Shown: in pieces, positions 36,788-45,823 of the stretch
How positions within the stretch are numbered: the first letter of the stretch is position 1
How the letters are laid out: every line of letters starts with the position of its first letter
Source of the DNA: Bacteroidota bacterium
GTDB taxonomy: Bacteria > Bacteroidota > Bacteroidia > Cytophagales > Cyclobacteriaceae
Length of the DNA stretch: 64,000 bases
Direction of reading: 5' to 3'
Assembly: GCA_016866235.1 (NCBI GenBank)
Contig: VGMW01000002.1
Coordinates: 556,568-620,567 of the forward strand
Made by a program: the position numbers and the translations under genes
The notes under the pieces: generated by a model
The model's database searches: none
What the model saw: only the letters and a program-made list of their open reading frames with translations
Told to the model about the DNA's origin: nothing

Positions 36788-37291
36788 TTATTTCGATACT
36801 TTAAAGGCCACCTGGGTGTTCTCCCAGCGTAGTACCACCTGATTTTTTTCCACTGCAATGGTGAAAGTCTCTACAAACGAATCGGTTTTTCCGGGCTTCA
36901 CCTTTACTCGAAGAAGGTCCTCACTTTCTTTATACTCATAGGATCCCCATTTGATGGTTTTGTTAATGATAATGGTCCATTCATTTTCTCCTGGTACAGT
37001 GAATAGACCATATTTACCTTTCGCTACCGCTTTACCTTCAACTTTTACTGCGTCGCTGAATTCAATGGAGGTGGTTGCGTTGGCGCCTGTTCTCCAAACC
37101 TGATTGTAGGGGACCAAACCGCCCATAATTTTTCTGCCTCGCGCAGAGGGCTGGTGGTAATCCACATGAACCTTAATTCCATCGACCGTTCCGTCTGCTG
37201 AGGCGGGTGGGCTGGCCATTTTCTTTTCCTGTGCGGTGGCTACTCCAGCAACTGCCAGGAAGATTAAAAAGCTTACCAATCTGACTTTCAT
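36788..37291 (-). CDS. DUF2911 domain exported protein
   Basis: A 167-residue protein with a signal peptide (MKVRLVSFLIFLAVAGVATAQ). The DUF2911 hallmark VHVDYHQPSARGRKIMGGLVPYNQVWRTGANATT runs from about residue 40, with a beta-rich remainder. The family is common in Bacteroidota and has no assigned function. I chose the ATG at 37291; the frame extends seven codons to a TTG without signal-peptide logic. It is a single-gene unit closed by its own terminator. Confidence 0.85.
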   Translation of the reverse strand: MKVRLVSFLIFLAVAGVATAQEKKMASPPASADGTVDGIKVHVDYHQPSARGRKIMGGLVPYNQVWRTGANATTSIEFSDAVKVEGKAVAKGKYGLFTVPGENEWTIIINKTIKWGSYEYKESEDLLRVKVKPGKTDSFVETFTIAVEKNQVVLRWENTQVAFKVSK

Positions 37292-37318
37292 AGTGTTTTT
37301 ATTTTGGCTCAAATAAAC

Positions 37319-37348
37319 GAAAGCGCCCCGAATTTTCGGAGCGCTTTC
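37319..37348. other. Strong hairpin in the divergent DUF2911 / exonuclease III region
   Basis: GAAAGCGC pairs with GCGCTTTC and, after one mismatch, CCGAA pairs with TTCGG around a TT loop. It lies upstream of both divergent genes, where a terminator would not be expected. It could be a leftover terminator of a lost gene, a double-sided operator, or a 5' RNA structure. Confidence 0.55.
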
Positions 37349-37474
37349 TATATCAACGACAATTAAAACCTGTAATCAAAGGTTTAAACGGACTGAAATG
37401 GCTTATGTTGCGCAGTGACCGGTAATTTTTGTTGATTGCACCTCTATGGGGTGTAGCCTATTTATGCACTGTTT

Positions 37475-38248
37475 ATGAAAAAGACAAAAATCATAACGTG
37501 GAATGTCAACGGAATCCGTTCGATCGCCAAAAAGGATTTTTTTAACGATGTAAAAGGAATTAACCCTGACATCCTCTGTCTTCAGGAAACTAAAGCTGCA
37601 GAATCGGAAGTTGAGTCTGTCGCCCGCAGCATCGATGGATACCATGTTTTTGCGAATTCCAGTAAGGCGCGAAAGGGCTACTCCGGTACCGCCATCCTTA
37701 CCCGCGAACAACCGACGGATGTGACGTATGACATGGGCATTGGTGCCTATGATCAGGAGGGTCGAATCGTCGCCGCTGAGTATCCACATTACTTCGTGGT
37801 TTGTGTATATGTTCCGAATGCAGGCGAGGGCTTGTCGCGGCTGGATTACCGCACAAAATGGAACGAGGAATTTCAGAAATATCTCCTTTGGCTGGATAAA
37901 CGTAAGCCTGTTGTTGTTTGCGGTGATTTAAATGTTGCCCACCAAGCCATAGACATTGCCAGACCAAAAGAAAATTACAATAAGTCAGCCGGTTATACCC
38001 AGCAGGAAATTGATGGCATGAATCGATTGCTGGCTGCGGGATTTCGGGATGTTTGGCGCGATCAGCATCCGGATGAAATCAAGTATTCGTATTGGAACTA
38101 CTGGATGAGTGCCAGAGAAAAGAACATCGGTTGGAGGATAGATTACGTGCTTGTCAGCGACCGTTATGCAAAACATGTTAAGGAGTCAGAGATCTACAAT
38201 GATAAGTTTGGTTCTGATCACTGCCCTGTAGGCATTGTGCTGGAATAA
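37475..38248 (+). CDS. xth: Exodeoxyribonuclease III (AP endonuclease)
   Basis: A 257-residue enzyme of base excision repair that cleaves abasic sites and degrades 3' ends. The blocks ITWNVNGIRS (7-16), LCLQETKA (35-42), Y.VYVPNAGEG near 110, GDLNVAHQAID near 149, WRIDYVL and the terminal GSDHCPVG with the catalytic Asp-His are all present. The length is normal. It starts the forward strand after a divergent region and converges with the P-type ATPase gene one base away. Confidence 0.95.
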   Translation: MKKTKIITWNVNGIRSIAKKDFFNDVKGINPDILCLQETKAAESEVESVARSIDGYHVFANSSKARKGYSGTAILTREQPTDVTYDMGIGAYDQEGRIVAAEYPHYFVVCVYVPNAGEGLSRLDYRTKWNEEFQKYLLWLDKRKPVVVCGDLNVAHQAIDIARPKENYNKSAGYTQQEIDGMNRLLAAGFRDVWRDQHPDEIKYSYWNYWMSAREKNIGWRIDYVLVSDRYAKHVKESEIYNDKFGSDHCPVGIVLE

Positions 38249-38249
38249 T

Positions 38250-40748
38250 TCAGCGGTGATGCCGCAACTCAAAATATTTTCTTAGCTCAAAAATTGTAAT
38301 CACACCCAGGCTACCCGCTAAAGAAGGCCATAGATGAATGGCGTTGGGTACCTTGAAATGAAAAAGTTCCCGTGTTATGGGGAAAATGGCAATCAGGAGC
38401 AGCAGTCCAGCGGCTGAACCAAGAATTATTTTTACCGGTAGATTTTTCTCTCCCAGGACCTCCAAAACAAATCGACTTCTGGACAGACTGGAAAGAATAA
38501 ATCCAATATTGGCAAGAATTAGTCCCGTGAATGCAATGAATCTGACTTCATCTTCGTGGTGACCTTCTCGTAACGACAAAAAGTAAACCAGCGTAGTCAT
38601 GGATAAAATCACCGAACCATTGATCAGGGCTGGTTGAGCTTGCCTCCAACCAAAAAACCTCTCCTTTGGATTACGAGGAGGCCTTCTCATGATACCAGGT
38701 TCCTCAGGTTCGTTTTCAAAGGCAATGGAGCAAATGGGATCGATCAACAGTTCCATAAAAACGATGTGCAGCGGAAATAATAGTAAAGGTAATTCGGGCA
38801 TGAATGCCGGAATCAGTGCAAATCCGATGATGGGTACATGGATGGCCAGTATAAACATCATGGCCTTCTGAATGTTGTCATAAATGCGACGCCCCAGGCG
38901 CATCCCTCTTACGATGGAGGCAAAGTTATCGTCGAGTAATACGAGCGATGAAGCCTCCCTAGCTACATCTGTTCCTTTGGCCCCCATAGCAATTCCTATG
39001 TCTGCAGCTTTTAATGCAGGCGCATCGTTCACGCCATCGCCGGTCATCGCCACAACCTCGCCCTTTTTTTGTAATGCTCTGACGATCCTCAGTTTTTGTT
39101 CAGGCATGATCCTGGCAAATATTTTTACAGCCTCAATTTTTTCACTGAGCTGTTCGTCTGATAACCGGCCCAGTTCTTCTCCACTCATTAAGCTGTCATG
39201 GTTAAGGCCAATTTTTTTACCAATGCTGCCTGCGGTCATCGGATAATCACCTGTAATCATGATCACCCTAATTCCAGCCGTCGTACAATCGGCGATGGCC
39301 TCTGGAACCTCTGGCCTGATGGGGTCTTCCAGTCCAATCAAACCCTTGTATTGCAGCTGAAGGTCTGTTCCATGTTCAGGCAGTGAAGTGGTTTTTCCAA
39401 TACCGGCTACGGCCAAAACCCTAAGACCATTTGAGGCCATTCGGTTTACTTCCTTTAAGATCAAAGCTTTTTGTTCCGGCGACAGCTGACATTGATTCAA
39501 TACAAATTCAGGTGCTCCTTTAGCGGCAATGGTATAACCGGTTTGGCTATTGAATGCATTGGCCATCATAAGCCAATCGCCTTTTAATGGATAGGTTTTT
39601 TCTGCAACTGTGGTAATATCGATGCTTTGAAGACCTGCACAGGCAACAATTGCTTTTTCTGTTGGATCGGTAGGATGGTTGGAGCAGGCCAGGGCTGCAA
39701 ATTTTATGGTTTCGTATAGGCTCGATCTAACGGGCTGTTTGTTTTTAATCCAACCTTCGCCAGATTCATCCACCATTTCAGCGACTTCCATTCGATTCAT
39801 GGTAATGGTGCCGGTTTTATCTGCGCACAAAACGGTGGCTGCGCCAAGGGTTTCAATGGCTGAAGGTTTTCTGGTGAGCACCTGAATTTTTGAAAGTCGC
39901 CAGGCCCCCAATGCAAGAAACACGGTCATAACTACTGGAAATTCCTCCGGTAAAATGGCCATGGCAGACGAAAGTCCGGTAAGCAGTGCACTGATCAGCG
40001 CGCCATGCGTAAGAAAATAAATGGCGGTCACTAAAATAGAAATGCCAACCCCAGCCATTCCAAAGCGCCGGATGGTAATCTTCATTTCCTGTTGAAGTCG
40101 GGTAGGTACGGAGGTTGTGTCTTCGAGTGACTTACCAATTTTTCCCAATCGGGTGTGGATACCTGTAGCGGTGACTTTGGCGATGCCTTTTCCACTCACC
40201 ACCAAGGTTCCTGAAAATATATTTTCGTTGATCGCCTGCTCTGTACGTGATGGTTGTTGATTCAAGTTTCCGGGAAAGCGGGTGACTGGTATAGATTCTC
40301 CTGTCAACAGTGATTCATCGATCATTAATGTTTCTCCCGAAATCAGTCTGGCGTCTGCAGGAATTCGATCCCCTTCCTGAACAATTAAAAGATCTTCTCT
40401 GACCACTTCCCTTCCGGCAATTCTTTTTTCAACTCCACCCCGGATCACCATGGCTCTTGGGCTGGAGAGGTTTCTAAGCGACTCCAGGGCACGCTCCGTT
40501 TTTCGATGTTGATAAAACGTTATGGCTATGATAACCAAAACGGAGGCAGTCAGAACAATTCCTTCCCTATAATCGCCCAATAGGAGGTATAGCGTACCGC
40601 AGGCAATCAGCAGCAGAAACATGGGTTCCTGAATAACCTCCAGGGCGATTTGCCAAAGATTTTTTGGTTTGGCGGATGGCAGTTCATTGAATCCTTCCTT
40701 TGCGAGTCGTTCCTGCGCAAAGGTGTTTTCAAGTCCCTGATGTTCCAT
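38250..40748 (-). CDS. P-type cation-transporting ATPase (P2-like)
   Basis: An 832-residue ion pump. TGES is at 149-152, the phosphorylated Asp310 in DKTGT, KGAPE near 425, MITGDYPMT and TGDGVNDAPALKAADIGIAMG in the hinge, with about ten membrane segments. The M4 motif is PEEFP (267-271) where calcium pumps have PEGLP, and the M6 motif is ELLIDP where they have NLVTD, so the retained Asp and the altered Asn make the transported ion uncertain. The start is the ATG at 40748; a TTG lies two codons before. It ends one base from xth. Confidence 0.85.
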   Translation of the reverse strand: MEHQGLENTFAQERLAKEGFNELPSAKPKNLWQIALEVIQEPMFLLLIACGTLYLLLGDYREGIVLTASVLVIIAITFYQHRKTERALESLRNLSSPRAMVIRGGVEKRIAGREVVREDLLIVQEGDRIPADARLISGETLMIDESLLTGESIPVTRFPGNLNQQPSRTEQAINENIFSGTLVVSGKGIAKVTATGIHTRLGKIGKSLEDTTSVPTRLQQEMKITIRRFGMAGVGISILVTAIYFLTHGALISALLTGLSSAMAILPEEFPVVMTVFLALGAWRLSKIQVLTRKPSAIETLGAATVLCADKTGTITMNRMEVAEMVDESGEGWIKNKQPVRSSLYETIKFAALACSNHPTDPTEKAIVACAGLQSIDITTVAEKTYPLKGDWLMMANAFNSQTGYTIAAKGAPEFVLNQCQLSPEQKALILKEVNRMASNGLRVLAVAGIGKTTSLPEHGTDLQLQYKGLIGLEDPIRPEVPEAIADCTTAGIRVIMITGDYPMTAGSIGKKIGLNHDSLMSGEELGRLSDEQLSEKIEAVKIFARIMPEQKLRIVRALQKKGEVVAMTGDGVNDAPALKAADIGIAMGAKGTDVAREASSLVLLDDNFASIVRGMRLGRRIYDNIQKAMMFILAIHVPIIGFALIPAFMPELPLLLFPLHIVFMELLIDPICSIAFENEPEEPGIMRRPPRNPKERFFGWRQAQPALINGSVILSMTTLVYFLSLREGHHEDEVRFIAFTGLILANIGFILSSLSRSRFVLEVLGEKNLPVKIILGSAAGLLLLIAIFPITRELFHFKVPNAIHLWPSLAGSLGVITIFELRKYFELRHHR

Positions 40749-40802
40749 CGTCAAAAGTATTGAGGGAAACCCCCTTTAGACCTGACAAACGTCAGCTTTC
40801 GA

Positions 40803-42110
40803 TCAATTGATCCGTGTGATGTCGGCTCCGAGTTTACGCAACCTGTTTTCAATATCCTGGTAGCCCCGGTCGATTTGTTCGATGTTGGAAATTTCGCTTT
40901 CGCCTTGGGCAGAAAGTGCAGCAATTAGAAGGGCAACACCGGCACGAATATCTGGTGAGGACATGCGTATGCCACGAAGCGATTGTGATTTATTAAGTCC
41001 GATGACATTGGCTCTGTGCGGGTCGCATAAAATAATTTGAGCGCCCATTTCAATGAGTTTATCAACAAAGAAAAGTCTGCTTTCAAACATCTTCTGATGG
41101 ATGAGCACACTTCCTTTTGCCTGCGTAGCCAGCACCAGCGCTACACTGATCAAATCAGGGGTAAAACCAGGCCATGGTGCGTCAGCAACAGTGAGGATGG
41201 AACCATCTATAAAGTTTTCAATTTCATAATGATCCTGAGCGGGAATATGAATGTCGTCGTTGCGGAACTCCATTTTAACACCCAGTCGGCGGAAAATATC
41301 GGGGATTAGGCCCAGGTCAGGAATAGAGCAATTTTTAATGGTGATGTCTGAGCCCGTCATTGCTGCCAGCGCGATAAAGCTTCCGATTTCAATCATGTCG
41401 GGTAACATGGTGTGTTCGGTGCCTCCAAGTTTTTTGACGCCTTCAATGGTTAACAGGTTGGATCCGATACCACTGATTTTTGCGCCCATCCTGTTGAGCA
41501 TTTTACAAAGTTGCTGCAGGTAAGGCTCACATGCTGCATTGTAAATGGTGGTGGTTCCTTCTGCCAGGACTGCTGCCATAACAATGTTGGCGGTGCCGGT
41601 GACTGAGGCTTCGTCCAGCAGCATGTAGGCTCCACGAAGCTGTCGAGCATCGATGTTGAACAGGTTGGAGTCGGATTCGAATTTGAATCTTGCTCCAAGT
41701 TGCTGGAATCCTAAAAAGTGCGTGTCCAGCCTTCGTCTTCCGATTTTATCACCTCCTGGTTTTGGGATGGTGGCTTCGCCGAAGCGTGCGAGTATTGGGC
41801 CGAGCAGCATAACGGATCCTCTTAATGCTGCAGCTTTGGATCGGTAGGCGTCGGTTTGAAGATGACTGAGGTTGATGTTGGATGCCGTAAACCGAACAAC
41901 TCCTTTTTCAAGGGGCTCTACTTTACATCCAAGATCACCAATGAGCTCAATGAGTTTATTCACATCGCGGATGTCCGGGATGTTTCTGACTGTAACAGGT
42001 TGGTCGGTGAGTAGTACGGCGCACAAGATCTGAAGTGCCTCGTTTTTGGCGCCCTGCGGAATAATTTCTCCGCTTAGTTTTTTTCCTCCCCGGATTCGGA
42101 ATGAACTCAT
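40803..42110 (-). CDS. murA: UDP-N-acetylglucosamine 1-carboxyvinyltransferase, Asp-type active site
   Basis: A 435-residue EPSP synthase-like enzyme catalysing the first step of peptidoglycan synthesis. QGAKNEALQIL near 19, RGSVMLLGPILARFGEA near 97, and the C-terminal RAGVALLIAALSAQGES are typical. The active-site loop reads PGGDKIGRR, so Asp121 replaces the Cys (Cys115 in E. coli) that fosfomycin alkylates. Asp at this place is known to keep activity and give intrinsic fosfomycin resistance in other bacteria. Its ATG overlaps the stop of the DUF4290 gene by four bases. Confidence 0.95.
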   Translation of the reverse strand: MSSFRIRGGKKLSGEIIPQGAKNEALQILCAVLLTDQPVTVRNIPDIRDVNKLIELIGDLGCKVEPLEKGVVRFTASNINLSHLQTDAYRSKAAALRGSVMLLGPILARFGEATIPKPGGDKIGRRRLDTHFLGFQQLGARFKFESDSNLFNIDARQLRGAYMLLDEASVTGTANIVMAAVLAEGTTTIYNAACEPYLQQLCKMLNRMGAKISGIGSNLLTIEGVKKLGGTEHTMLPDMIEIGSFIALAAMTGSDITIKNCSIPDLGLIPDIFRRLGVKMEFRNDDIHIPAQDHYEIENFIDGSILTVADAPWPGFTPDLISVALVLATQAKGSVLIHQKMFESRLFFVDKLIEMGAQIILCDPHRANVIGLNKSQSLRGIRMSSPDIRAGVALLIAALSAQGESEISNIEQIDRGYQDIENRLRKLGADITRIN

Positions 42111-42787
42111 TGATCCCTTCTACGGTGGTGTTTGTTTTTATTGAAGGGTCTGCCACCATGCCTGTGCCCACGATTTCCTCCTTGGTGCGGATGGCTGTGT
42201 TGGAATGGTTTCTTGCGTTCCCGGTAAAGCTTTTCAAAGAGGTTGTCTTCTCTCACCTTATCCAGATTCATGCTCAATTTTCCATCTGACATAGCACTGA
42301 TGTCCTTCAGAATTACCGAGTCGTCGAGCATTTCCTTGTTCCAGCTGCTGTAAAAAGTTTTCATGAGCTTGCCCAGGTAAATCACCAGCTCTTCTCTTTC
42401 CTGAGGATCTTCCTTTTTCATGGCTTCCCGAACCAGCTTTTCAATGTTTTTGCCGTAGTGTTTGAAGCGAACGTTGCTTTGTGGGTAAGGCATCCGGTTT
42501 GGCTTTTTATGCAGCACGTCCCTTGGTGGAATCGGGAAGGGGTGATCCACATCAAGATTAAAATCTGCCATGATAAACAGATCATCCCACATGCGTTGAG
42601 GATCTTCAGGCTGCTCTTTTACGGAAGGGTTTAATTGTTTGATAAGATCGATTAGTGTCAGACACAGCTTTAATCTCTTCTCCCGATCAGGAACGGTGCG
42701 GATGTGTTCAATCATTCTTTGAACATTTCTTCCGTATTCCTTCAGAATAATTTCTGACCGTTGGGTATTGTATTCTCCTATTTTCAT
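42107..42787 (-). CDS. DUF4290 domain protein
   Basis: A 226-residue, mostly helical protein opening with EYNTQRSEIILKEYGRNVQRMIEH, the hallmark of this Bacteroidota-restricted family, and ending in a His/Arg/Gly-rich tail (HSHPHQGGNRGHRHGG...). The tail looks disordered and could bind nucleic acid or metal. No signal or membrane segment. The ATGA overlap with murA is a recurrent arrangement in the phylum as far as I recall, which suggests a link with envelope growth; the function is unknown. Confidence 0.82.
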   Translation of the reverse strand: MKIGEYNTQRSEIILKEYGRNVQRMIEHIRTVPDREKRLKLCLTLIDLIKQLNPSVKEQPEDPQRMWDDLFIMADFNLDVDHPFPIPPRDVLHKKPNRMPYPQSNVRFKHYGKNIEKLVREAMKKEDPQEREELVIYLGKLMKTFYSSWNKEMLDDSVILKDISAMSDGKLSMNLDKVREDNLFEKLYRERKKPFQHSHPHQGGNRGHRHGGRPFNKNKHHRRRDQ

Positions 42788-42840
42788 GGAAGGTTTTTAA
42801 ACGAATAAATCAGCTCGGCGCAGAACGGGAATGATTCAAC

Positions 42841-45099
42841 TCACGCTTCTACAATTCTGAGTTTGGCAAAACTAAGCAATAAGGTTTTTTCGCCAAAATC
42901 ATTAAAAGTTATCCTTGCCTTCCGTTCGGCACCGGAAGCATCGACACTGATAACTTTTCCCATACCAAATTTGGGATGTTCAACCTGCATTCCGGCTTCC
43001 AATTTGCTGGTATCGCTTGGTTTGAAATCTGCCGACGGTTTGTAGGTCGCTTTTGCCGGTGAGGGTTGCTGTGAAATGGTTTTCCGTAAACCACTGACAA
43101 AGTTTCTGGTGTAGTTCGGTGAAAAGGAAGGTAGTTCCGTTGGGGTGAATCGCTGGCTGGTGCGAATGAATCGTCCTTCGATGTCATCAAGGAATCTGCT
43201 TGGCTCACAGTTGCGCAGGTGTCCGTACCGGTACCTGGACAGTGCGTAGGAAAGAAACAATCTCTTTTTTGCGCGTGTGATAGCAACGTAGAACAGTCTT
43301 CTTTCTTCTTCCAATTCGGCCCTGCTGCTCATCATAAGTTGTGAAGGAAATAAATCCTCCTCCATGCCCACCAGGTATACATAATTAAACTCAAGGCCCT
43401 TGGCCATATGAATGGTCATCAGGGTTACTTTGTCAGGATCGTTGTCTTTATTTTCATCCTGTCCGGTGATCAGTGCAATATCTTGCAGAAAACCGGTCAG
43501 CGATTTATCTTGCTTCTCGGGATCGTCGACATATTCTTTGATGGCATTCAGCAATTCCTGAACGTTTTCATATCGACTCAGGCCTTCGACTGTTTTATCG
43601 GCATACAGTTCTTTTAACAATCCCGATCCACGTGCAATCTCAGAGGCTGCTTCGTAGGCATCCTTGTTCTGGACTTCCACGCCGAATCTTTTGATCATGT
43701 TAACAAACTCTTCAATAGGGCTAGCTGCTCTTCCTCCGATAAATGAGGTTGCGTTTTGCAGTACTTCCCAAATGGAGATCGCGTGGTCGTTGGCCGCAAC
43801 AATGATTTTGTCGATGGTGGAGTCACCAATGCCTCTTTTTGGAAGGTTGATGATGCGGCGGAATGCGGCTTCATCCTGCTGATTGATTGAAAACCTCAGG
43901 TAGGCCAATACATCCTTGATTTCTCTTCGTTGGTAGAAGGATAGACCTCCGACGACGCGGTATTTAATGTTCATCCGTCGAAACGCTTCCTCTATGGCCC
44001 GGGATTGACTGTTGGTTCGGTACAACACAACGAAATCACTGAAGCGCAGCTGATGCTGCATTTTCTCTTCAAAGACAGATGTTGCCACCAATCGACCCTC
44101 TTCATTATCGGACATCGCTTTGATGAGTTCGATCAGCGATCCGGTTTCATTGGCGGTCCAGATGTTTTTGGGTATTTGCGCCTTATTTTTTGCGATCACC
44201 GAATTGGCGGCATCTACGATGGTTTGGGTCGACCGGTAATTTTGTTCCAGTTTGATGATGCGGCAATCCGGATAATCCTTTTCAAAATTCAGGATGTTGC
44301 TGATGTCTGCACCGCGGAAGCCGTAGATGCTCTGGGCGTCGTCTCCGACCACGCAGATGTTTTGATGAACGGCTGCCAGTTTTCGGATAATAAAATACTG
44401 ACACAGGTTGGTGTCCTGAAACTCATCTACAAGAATGTACTGTATCCGATGCTGGTATTTATTGAGCACATCTAGGTGTTCGCGGAAAAGCTTGTCGGTA
44501 TTGAAAAGTATGTCATCGAAATCCATTGCTCCAGCCCGATAGCAGCGCAGGCTGTAGGTTCGATAGATGTTGCCGATTTCAGGACGAAGCGCATCAGCAT
44601 CTTCAGCGGCAAGAATGGCATCCTGCAGATATTCCTGCCAGGAGATTAGTCTATTCTTAGCATGAGAAATCCTGTTGTAGACCACATTGGCTTTGTAAGC
44701 ATTTTCATCCAGTCCCATCTCTTTGATGATGGATTTTAGAATCGACTTGGCGTCGTCAACATCATAGATGGTGAATTGATGGGGGTAGCCGATGTGGTGC
44801 GCTTCGGCTCTTAAGATTCTTGCAAATACAGAGTGAAAAGTTCCCATCCACAGATTTCGTGCATCGTTGCCTACCACCGATTCAACTCTGTCCCGCATTT
44901 CTTTGGAGGCCTTGTTGGTAAAGGTTAAGGCCATAATTTGAAAAGGATCAACTTGATGATCGTGCATCAGGTGGGCGATCCGGTAGGTGAGTACCCTGGT
45001 CTTACCTGATCCGGCGCCTGCAATCAGCATACAAGGCCCGTTGGCATGAACCACGCCCTCACGTTGCGGTTCATTTAAATGGTCAAGATAATGCTGCAT
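42841..45099 (-). CDS. uvrD: UvrD/PcrA/Rep-type superfamily 1A DNA helicase
   Basis: A 752-residue 3'-5' helicase of nucleotide excision and replication repair. Walker A AGAGSGKT is at 27-34, TFTNKASKEMR near 60, DEFQDTN near 222, the GDDAQSIYGFRGA block near 249, LEQNYRST near 279, the TIHMAKGLEF and VAITRAKKRLFLSYA motifs late. The C-terminal region after about 690 has a PcrA-like tudor-type segment (HPKFGMGKVISV). The length is typical. Confidence 0.93.
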   Translation of the reverse strand: MQHYLDHLNEPQREGVVHANGPCMLIAGAGSGKTRVLTYRIAHLMHDHQVDPFQIMALTFTNKASKEMRDRVESVVGNDARNLWMGTFHSVFARILRAEAHHIGYPHQFTIYDVDDAKSILKSIIKEMGLDENAYKANVVYNRISHAKNRLISWQEYLQDAILAAEDADALRPEIGNIYRTYSLRCYRAGAMDFDDILFNTDKLFREHLDVLNKYQHRIQYILVDEFQDTNLCQYFIIRKLAAVHQNICVVGDDAQSIYGFRGADISNILNFEKDYPDCRIIKLEQNYRSTQTIVDAANSVIAKNKAQIPKNIWTANETGSLIELIKAMSDNEEGRLVATSVFEEKMQHQLRFSDFVVLYRTNSQSRAIEEAFRRMNIKYRVVGGLSFYQRREIKDVLAYLRFSINQQDEAAFRRIINLPKRGIGDSTIDKIIVAANDHAISIWEVLQNATSFIGGRAASPIEEFVNMIKRFGVEVQNKDAYEAASEIARGSGLLKELYADKTVEGLSRYENVQELLNAIKEYVDDPEKQDKSLTGFLQDIALITGQDENKDNDPDKVTLMTIHMAKGLEFNYVYLVGMEEDLFPSQLMMSSRAELEEERRLFYVAITRAKKRLFLSYALSRYRYGHLRNCEPSRFLDDIEGRFIRTSQRFTPTELPSFSPNYTRNFVSGLRKTISQQPSPAKATYKPSADFKPSDTSKLEAGMQVEHPKFGMGKVISVDASGAERKARITFNDFGEKTLLLSFAKLRIVEA

Positions 45100-45223
45100 G
45101 AAAGGCTTTGGTGGGAATCAAACCGGGGCCGCAAATTAACAAAATGTCCCACCTGAAGGTTCCGAAAAATTATTTTTAAAAGTTTTATCGCCAGGGATTT
45201 TAACTTTACGAAAAGTGAAAAAA

Positions 45224-45784
45224 ATGATCAAAGTAGGTGAGGTTCTCGTTTCCGACGATGTGCGGGATGTTGAGTTTGTCTGTAATCTGGAGAAGTGTAA
45301 AGGTGCATGTTGTGTTGAAGGGGATCTCGGGGCACCACTGGAGGAGGATGAACTCGAGATTATGAAGGAAATTACGCCGGCGGTTTTGCCCTACCTGACC
45401 CCGGAGGGGCAGCGCGAGATCCAAAAGCAGGGTTCATACATTTTGGATGAGGATGGTGATTATTCCACGCCGACCATAGGGGGGCGCGAGTGTGCCTTTG
45501 CGATATACGACGACAAAGGTGTTTTGAAATGCGGTATTGAGCAGGCATACCTCGACGGTAAGATTTCATATCGGAAACCCATCAGTTGTCATTTGTATCC
45601 CATCCGCATTACGAAAAAGAAAAATCTGGAGGCAGTCAATTACCACAAATGGAATATATGTTCTGCGGCCTGTGCTTTAGGAAAATCGCTGGGTGTACCG
45701 GTTTATAAATTTCTTCGAGAGCCTTTAATCAGGAAATATGGTGAGCAATGGTATGCGGAGCTGGTGGAGGCCATGAAAAAATGA
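45224..45784 (+). CDS. DUF3109 family cysteine-rich protein
   Basis: A 186-residue cytoplasmic protein. Eight cysteines are spaced in clusters: [30 protein letters not shown] and NICSAAC. The CKGACC pattern resembles the YkgJ-type putative zinc- or iron-sulfur-binding proteins. The start is the ATG at 45224; a GTG three codons upstream is possible. The family is widespread in Bacteroidota and unassigned. It is a single forward gene between two reverse blocks. Confidence 0.82.
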   Translation: MIKVGEVLVSDDVRDVEFVCNLEKCKGACCVEGDLGAPLEEDELEIMKEITPAVLPYLTPEGQREIQKQGSYILDEDGDYSTPTIGGRECAFAIYDDKGVLKCGIEQAYLDGKISYRKPISCHLYPIRITKKKNLEAVNYHKWNICSAACALGKSLGVPVYKFLREPLIRKYGEQWYAELVEAMKK

Positions 45785-45823
45785 TTTTTTTTAATTTAAC
45801 CTCTACTTCCTGCTTATTAACAA

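Noticed and set aside
40770..40800. CTGAC-AAAC-GTCAG hairpin between murA and the P-type ATPase gene
   Set aside because: Only five pairs and no T tract on the reverse strand.
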